Shown piece by piece: positions 7,451-10,352 of a DNA stretch of 10,352 nucleotides. This DNA comes from an uncultured Ruminococcus sp. GTDB taxonomy: Bacteria > Bacillota > Clostridia > Oscillospirales > Ruminococcaceae. The position numbers and the translations under genes are program-made. Every line of letters starts with the position of its first letter. Position 1 is the first letter of the stretch. The stretch lies in NCBI GenBank assembly GCA_947167535.1, contig CAMVIL010000019.1:1-10352 (forward strand). Direction: 5' to 3'. The notes under the pieces were generated by a model. It had not been told where the DNA came from, did no database searches, and was given only the letters and a program-made list of their open reading frames with translations.

Positions 7451-7458
7451 CCCCTTTT
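7451..7458 (-). promoter_or_regulatory. Ribosome binding site deciding the tatD start
   Basis: AAAAGGGG on the minus strand lies 7 bases before GTG at 7441-7443, and about 10 bases after the start point predicted from the promoter. It favours this GTG over the one at 7459-7461. Confidence 0.6.
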
Positions 7459-7474
7459 CACACTATACCTAAAT

Positions 7475-7503
7475 ATTATACCACATTTGAAGGCATTTGT
7501 AAA
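7475..7503 (-). promoter_or_regulatory. Sigma-A type promoter for the tatD-glycosyltransferase unit
   Basis: On the minus strand, TTTACA (7498-7503, one mismatch to TTGACA) is followed after exactly 17 bases by a perfect TATAAT (7475-7480). A TG one base before the -10 box (TGGTATAAT) gives an extended -10. The predicted start point is near 7468, giving a leader of about 25 bases to the chosen GTG. The terminator of the previous unit lies just upstream. Confidence 0.85.
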
Positions 7504-7548
7504 GACCTTGACGATAAAAATTCTGTGAAAAGCTTTGCTTGGGACGGC

Positions 7549-7577
7549 AAAAAAGCCTGCGGCAGAGCCGCAGGCTT
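7549..7577 (-). terminator. Strong intrinsic terminator after the zinc-ribbon gene
   Basis: A perfect 11-bp stem (7553-7563 with 7567-7577, arm AAGCCTGCGGC) closes a 3-base loop. On the minus strand it runs straight into six Ts (7549-7554, the first two also pairing or flanking the stem). It starts 5 bases after the TAA of the 135-residue gene and is a textbook Rho-independent terminator. Confidence 0.95.
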
Positions 7578-7582
7578 GAATG

Positions 7583-7990
7583 TTATCGTATCTTCACCGA
7601 AAACTCCTCGCCGCAGGCGGGGCATTTGGTGTTGTGCTTGCCTTTTTTTCTGGGCAGGCGCAGAGTCTTTTTGCAGGCAGGACATTTTTTGTAGGCGAAG
7701 TTCACGGTATCGCGGGCGGGGCGCTGAGCCTTGACCTTGCGCTTTATCCCGAGTTTCTCGCCTGCGCGGAGCACTAACGAGTTCTCCTTATGTCGTGCGG
7801 GAATGTTTCTGGACAGCGACCTTATCACCGCAACGGCGAATATCACCAGCCCGATGATGTGCAGTATCCACGAATGAACAAAGATGTTCACGATGGTAAG
7901 CAGGATATACAGCCCTGTGAGCAGATAGAACAGTTCGTCGGCGCCGTAGCGTCCCTCCATCATGCGGATGAGTCTGTCTTTAAATGTCAT
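7583..7990 (-). CDS. Small membrane protein with C-terminal zinc ribbon
   Basis: 135 residues. A short charged N-terminus is followed by two hydrophobic segments (about 20-38 and 41-57), which would leave both ends in the cytoplasm. A basic linker (58-98) then leads to a zinc ribbon with two CPAC knuckles (Cys103, Cys106, Cys123, Cys126) separated by a very basic loop, RLPRKKGKHNTK. Such ribbons bind zinc structurally and often touch nucleic acid or protein; here no partner can be named. I do not recognise a characterised family. The ATG is 27 bases after the foldase stop, with a weak GGGGAAG ahead of it, and the terminator follows directly, so it is the second and last gene of the foldase unit. 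Existence is well supported by spacing, the paired knuckles and the terminator; function unknown. Confidence 0.85.
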   Translation of the reverse strand: MTFKDRLIRMMEGRYGADELFYLLTGLYILLTIVNIFVHSWILHIIGLVIFAVAVIRSLSRNIPARHKENSLVLRAGEKLGIKRKVKAQRPARDTVNFAYKKCPACKKTLRLPRKKGKHNTKCPACGEEFSVKIR

Positions 7991-8017
7991 TGGGCTTCCC
8001 CGCTTTCGTGCTGCGTC

Positions 8018-9499
8018 TTACTGCTGTCCCTGCTCCTTGGAGTAGTATTCCTCCTGACGGTCATAGACCTCCTGAACGCTGTAACGCTTAACAGCCTTGG
8101 CGTTCATCTTGATGTCCATAGCATCTATCCAGCCGTCGATGAGACCCTGGAACTCATCTTCCTTCATGTCGCTGATGAGAACGGCATGGTTTTCCTCTTT
8201 GTACTCGGGCTTGTCTGCGATATCCGCGGACATGAATACGTAGTAAGCGGTGTCGTCCTCGTAGAAAGTAGCCTCGCCCAGCTTTGCTTCCTTTACAGCT
8301 TTCAGACGGTTTGCATAAGCTTCGTCGTAGGTGTCGGAGTCGGGATTGATGCTGTATGTGTAGTCGGCGATGATCTCGTTGTCCTCTTCGGTAGCCTGAG
8401 TGATATCGCCAAGATCAACGTCGGTCTCACTGGTAAGATCCTCGACCTCTGTGGTCTCCTCGGAAGTCTCAGCGGGTTCTTCGGTCTCTGCAGGAGCTTC
8501 AGTCTCTGCGGGAGTTTCCTCGTCAGCGGAAGTATCGGTGGTATCCTCTTCGGGAGCTGCTACCTCTTCAGCCTCAGTCTCGGCTTCTGCCTCAGCCTCA
8601 GCCTGAGAAACGGTGTCCTCTACCTCAGCAAGGCTCTCATCGGTCTCAGCATCTGCCTTGGACTCTTCTGTGGTCTCTTCAGCCGAAGACTCGGTATCAG
8701 CTGCCGACTCCTCGCTGTCTGATGCGGCTTCGTCAGCCTCGATGGTTGCAGTATCATCCGACTCAGCTGCTTCCTCAGCTTCCTGCTCAGCCTTGTACTG
8801 CTTGATGAGCTCATCGAAGCCTTCAAAGTCTACCGACTTAGCCTGCTCGAGATAGCTCTGAGCCTTTTCCTTTAACTTCTCGTTCTCAGCCGCTGCATCT
8901 TCTTCGCTTTCAGCAAAGCTCTTGGAGAATGCGATCTGCTTGAATCTGATGAAGTTCTCGTTGAGGTAATTCTGGATATCATCATCGGTGACGGGGGTGA
9001 TGCCGTCTTTCTCATAGTAGTAATCGAAGATAGCCTGTCTCTTGTAGGTCATCTCGGTCACCATCTTGAGAGATTCCTTGCTGATGCCCTCGCTCTCGTA
9101 GAAGCCCTTTGCCTGCTCCCAGGAGGAGTTTACCGAATCCTTGATCTCAGACTTCTGATCCTTGGTGAGCTTAAGATCCAGCTCGTCGAACTTTGCGTTG
9201 ATAGCGGCGAACTCTTTGGTCTTCTTGATTGCCTCTTCCTTAACGTAGGTCTTGAAGCTCTTGCCGTCGATCTCCTGACTAAAAGCTTCCTTCGGGTCGG
9301 ATATCTTCTGAGCGTAGTAGAGGGTATACATCTGGTTGGTCATTTCGGTGAGCAGGAAGTTGATATAAACGCCTGCGTTGATCTTCTCGCCCGAAACGGT
9401 CATAGAGTAATCCGTCTGCGAGCAGCCTGCCAGCATAGACGCCGCCAGCACTGCCGCACAAAGTGCTGCTGCTGCTCTCTTCATAAGTCCTTTTTTCAT
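8018..9499 (-). CDS. Lipoprotein resembling a PrsA/SurA foldase with acidic insertion
   Basis: 493 residues from the chosen ATG. MKKGLMKR and a hydrophobic stretch end in the lipobox LAGC, with Cys26 the predicted lipid-anchored residue, so the protein should sit on the outer face of the membrane. Residues 30-180 are helical and SurA_N-like (SGEKINAGVYINFLL, then an ITPVTDDDIQNYLNENF segment). Next come IRFKQIAFSKSF (184-195) and a helix pair, like the start of a parvulin PPIase domain. A stretch of Glu, Asp, Ala, Ser and Thr (about 237-375) follows, then an ending (about 380-426) like the parvulin C-terminal strand, with AYYVFMSADI. The frame is open to 9583, but that start has no signal-peptide logic and would lie upstream of the mapped promoter. 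GAAAGGA lies 11 bases before the chosen ATG. Likely role: folding of exported proteins. PPIase activity is doubtful. Confidence 0.8.
   Translation of the reverse strand: MKKGLMKRAAAALCAAVLAASMLAGCSQTDYSMTVSGEKINAGVYINFLLTEMTNQMYTLYYAQKISDPKEAFSQEIDGKSFKTYVKEEAIKKTKEFAAINAKFDELDLKLTKDQKSEIKDSVNSSWEQAKGFYESEGISKESLKMVTEMTYKRQAIFDYYYEKDGITPVTDDDIQNYLNENFIRFKQIAFSKSFAESEEDAAAENEKLKEKAQSYLEQAKSVDFEGFDELIKQYKAEQEAEEAAESDDTATIEADEAASDSEESAADTESSAEETTEESKADAETDESLAEVEDTVSQAEAEAEAETEAEEVAAPEEDTTDTSADEETPAETEAPAETEEPAETSEETTEVEDLTSETDVDLGDITQATEEDNEIIADYTYSINPDSDTYDEAYANRLKAVKEAKLGEATFYEDDTAYYVFMSADIADKPEYKEENHAVLISDMKEDEFQGLIDGWIDAMDIKMNAKAVKRYSVQEVYDRQEEYYSKEQGQQ
8459..8512 (-). repeat. Three tandem hexapeptide repeats in the acidic insertion
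   Basis: Residues 330-347 of the foldase-like lipoprotein read PAETEA, PAETEE, PAETSE: three in-frame 18-bp units, degenerate at the DNA level. A neighbouring stretch (about 299-311) alternates Ala and Glu. Such repeats can change in copy number, so the insertion length may vary between strains. Confidence 0.7.
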
Positions 9500-9519
9500 A
9501 TCTGAATTTTTCCTTTCAT
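9496..9519 (-). other. Possible 7-codon leader ORF overlapping the lipoprotein start
   Basis: ATG at 9517-9519 opens a frame for MKGKIQI that ends in TGA at 9496-9498, overlapping the lipoprotein ATG as ATGA. AAGGA lies 4 bases before it, a slightly short spacing. The ribosome binding site of the main gene lies inside this mini-frame. Whether it is translated is not known. Confidence 0.3.
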
Positions 9520-9568
9520 GGTATCCTTGAAATAAAATGCTAAAGTATATAAATATATAACAAGCCAA

Positions 9569-9602
9569 ATTATAGTATAACAAAAAACCGCCGCAAAGTC
9601 AA
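9569..9602 (-). promoter_or_regulatory. Sigma-A type promoter of the foldase unit, overlapping a terminator
   Basis: On the minus strand, TTGACT (9597-9602) is followed after exactly 17 bases by TATACT (9574-9579), with a TG one base before it (extended -10). A second perfect TATAAT (9569-9574) overlaps by one base but sits 22 bases from the -35 box. The -35 box lies in the loop of the upstream terminator and its T tract forms part of the spacer. The start point should fall near 9562-9567, giving an A+T-rich leader of about 65 bases. Confidence 0.88.
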
Positions 9603-9614
9603 CCCCTGCGGCGG
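9582..9614 (-). terminator. Intrinsic terminator of the cyclophilin-like gene
   Basis: On the minus strand CCGCCGCA (9607-9614) pairs perfectly with TGCGGCGG (9588-9595) around an 11-base loop and is followed by six Ts (9582-9587). It begins 26 bases after the TGA of the cyclophilin-like gene. The loop holds the -35 box of the next promoter. Confidence 0.92.
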
Positions 9615-9640
9615 ATATACGCATTATTTTCAGCAAATTA

Positions 9641-10352
9641 TCACTTTTCGCTGCTGCCGAGCGTGAAGAAATCGTCGTTTTTGTTCTCGCCGTAGGTCGA
9701 AAGGTACACTCTGTCGAAGGTGACGGAGCTCTTGGGACGCAGGTCGCTGTCGCCGCTGCCGTCGGAATTCGAGGGCTTTACAACTTCGGCGGAGATCAGC
9801 TTTTCGTAAGCGTCGAAACCGTCGTAGACCTGAGCGAATATCGTGTACTGCTGCGAGAAGTTGGGCACGCCGCCCTTTTCTGCGAAAGCGCTGTTGAGCT
9901 GCTTGTTGTCGCTGGCCTCGTCCATCTCGGCTATCGTCTTTTCATCGAAGTTGATGCTGCCGATGAAAAGGCACCTGCTCCCCGCCTTTATCTGCGAGTT
10001 GAGCAGCGACTGGCGGTTGCCGTAGGCGGCGATGGCGCCGTAGAAAGGCCACAGGTCTTTTGACTTTTCGGCGGGCTTTTCTTGGGTATCGGTATCGCTG
10101 TTGTCGGTGCCGTCGGAGGTCTTGGCTCCTCCCATGAAGTATACCCCGTCCTGCACGGCAAAGACGTGGCTGCCGTCGTAGTAGCCCGTGGACACCAGAT
10201 TCGTAAAGTAGCTGTAATACTCGGGAGTCTGCTCGGGGAACAGCACCGCCTTGAAGGTGCCTTCGCTTGTCTCGTAGACCACGACGGGGGTGTCATCGGC
10301 AGGCAGGTCGTACTGTATCAGCTCGGCGGAGGAGTAGTCGATCTTGTTCTGC
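9641..10352 (-). CDS. Cyclophilin-like protein, N-terminus outside the window (partial)
   Basis: The frame stays open to the right edge, so the 236 residues seen are the C-terminal part; a signal peptide or lipobox, if any, lies outside. The fold signature is cyclophilin: YETSEGTFKAVLFPEQTPE, then NLVSTGYYDGSHVFAVQDG, FMGGAK, GAIAAYGNRQ, CLFIGS and YTIFAQVYDGFDAYEKL, matching successive strands of the barrel. Cyclophilins isomerise peptidyl-prolyl bonds. Aligning by eye to human cyclophilin A, the catalytic Arg55 position is Ala, Gln63 is Met (MGGA where QGGD is usual) and Gln111 is Arg, so the enzyme is probably inactive or altered. Two low-complexity loops rich in Asp, Ser and Lys interrupt the barrel. 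It is followed by a terminator, then the foldase-like lipoprotein gene, so a role in folding of exported proteins is likely. The GTG at 10280-10282 is inside the domain and is not the start. Confidence 0.82.
   Translation of the reverse strand, partial: QNKIDYSSAELIQYDLPADDTPVVVYETSEGTFKAVLFPEQTPEYYSYFTNLVSTGYYDGSHVFAVQDGVYFMGGAKTSDGTDNSDTDTQEKPAEKSKDLWPFYGAIAAYGNRQSLLNSQIKAGSRCLFIGSINFDEKTIAEMDEASDNKQLNSAFAEKGGVPNFSQQYTIFAQVYDGFDAYEKLISAEVVKPSNSDGSGDSDLRPKSSVTFDRVYLSTYGENKNDDFFTLGSSEK

Noticed and set aside
7444..7461. GTG at 7459-7461 as the tatD start
   Set aside because: It lies only about 7 bases from the predicted transcription start with a weak AGG upstream. The GTG at 7441-7443 has a much better ribosome binding site. 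The longer form is not excluded.
6574..7734. Plus-strand open frame of 386 codons opposite tatD
   Set aside because: It covers the tatD gene, its promoter and the upstream terminator on the other strand, and its product has no recognisable domain.
8459..8512. Tandem repeats considered as a CRISPR-like or regulatory array
   Set aside because: The three 18-bp units are contiguous, in frame and degenerate, with no spacers. They are protein-level repeats in a coding region.
7790..8855. Plus-strand frames rich in Leu or Ser
   Set aside because: They are reverse-complement readings of the zinc-ribbon gene and of the Glu/Asp/Ala/Ser-rich insertion in the lipoprotein. The low complexity is inherited from the real gene.
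9500..9583. Upstream extension of the lipoprotein gene to a start at 9583
   Set aside because: This start would precede the transcription start predicted from the TTGACT-17-TATACT promoter, has no ribosome binding site, and would bury the signal peptide. ATG at 9499 gives a normal lipoprotein signal.

Overview
The window is about half G+C by eye and reads as ordinary chromosome of a Gram-positive Clostridia-type bacterium, most likely a Ruminococcus or other Oscillospiraceae relative. This rests on the gene families (YfhO, SseB, a lipoprotein foldase with a LAGC lipobox, small zinc-ribbon membrane proteins), on AAAGGAG-type ribosome binding sites, on near-consensus sigma-A promoters and on compact intrinsic terminators. 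The genus is an inference. No RNA gene, insertion sequence, phage gene or CRISPR array was seen.

Nearly everything is on the minus strand, so transcription runs from high to low coordinates. At the right edge is a cyclophilin-like gene (9641-10352, cut by the window edge) ending in an intrinsic terminator (9582-9614). The -35 box of the next transcription unit lies in the loop of that terminator. This second unit holds a lipoprotein resembling a PrsA/SurA foldase (8018-9499), with a long acidic low-complexity insertion, and a small membrane protein with a zinc ribbon (7583-7990). It ends at a strong terminator (7549-7577). A third unit starts from a TTTACA-17-TATAAT promoter (7475-7503) and encodes a TatD-family metal-dependent hydrolase (6592-7443) and a membrane-anchored GtrB/DPM1-like family 2 glycosyltransferase (5627-6583). 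After a 194-base gap comes a five-gene run: an SseB-domain protein (4878-5432), an unrecognised multi-pass membrane protein (4230-4805), an unrecognised 98-residue two-pass membrane protein (3913-4209), a DUF3592-like membrane protein (3241-3897) and a 1000-residue YfhO-family membrane protein (195-3197). A perfect 10-bp hairpin (163-190) ends the run. It separates the run from a convergent plus-strand gene, of which only the GGDEF-domain tail is visible (3-149).

Two themes stand out. First, folding or quality control outside the membrane: a cyclophilin-like protein that appears to lack the canonical catalytic residues is followed directly by a parvulin-like lipoprotein whose PPIase region is split by the acidic insertion. 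Second, possible glycosylation of a surface polymer: a polyprenyl-phosphate glycosyltransferase and a YfhO protein lie on the same strand in neighbouring units, a pairing that recalls Bacillus subtilis csbB-yfhO. Three small membrane proteins of unknown role lie between them. The working link between these genes is a hypothesis.
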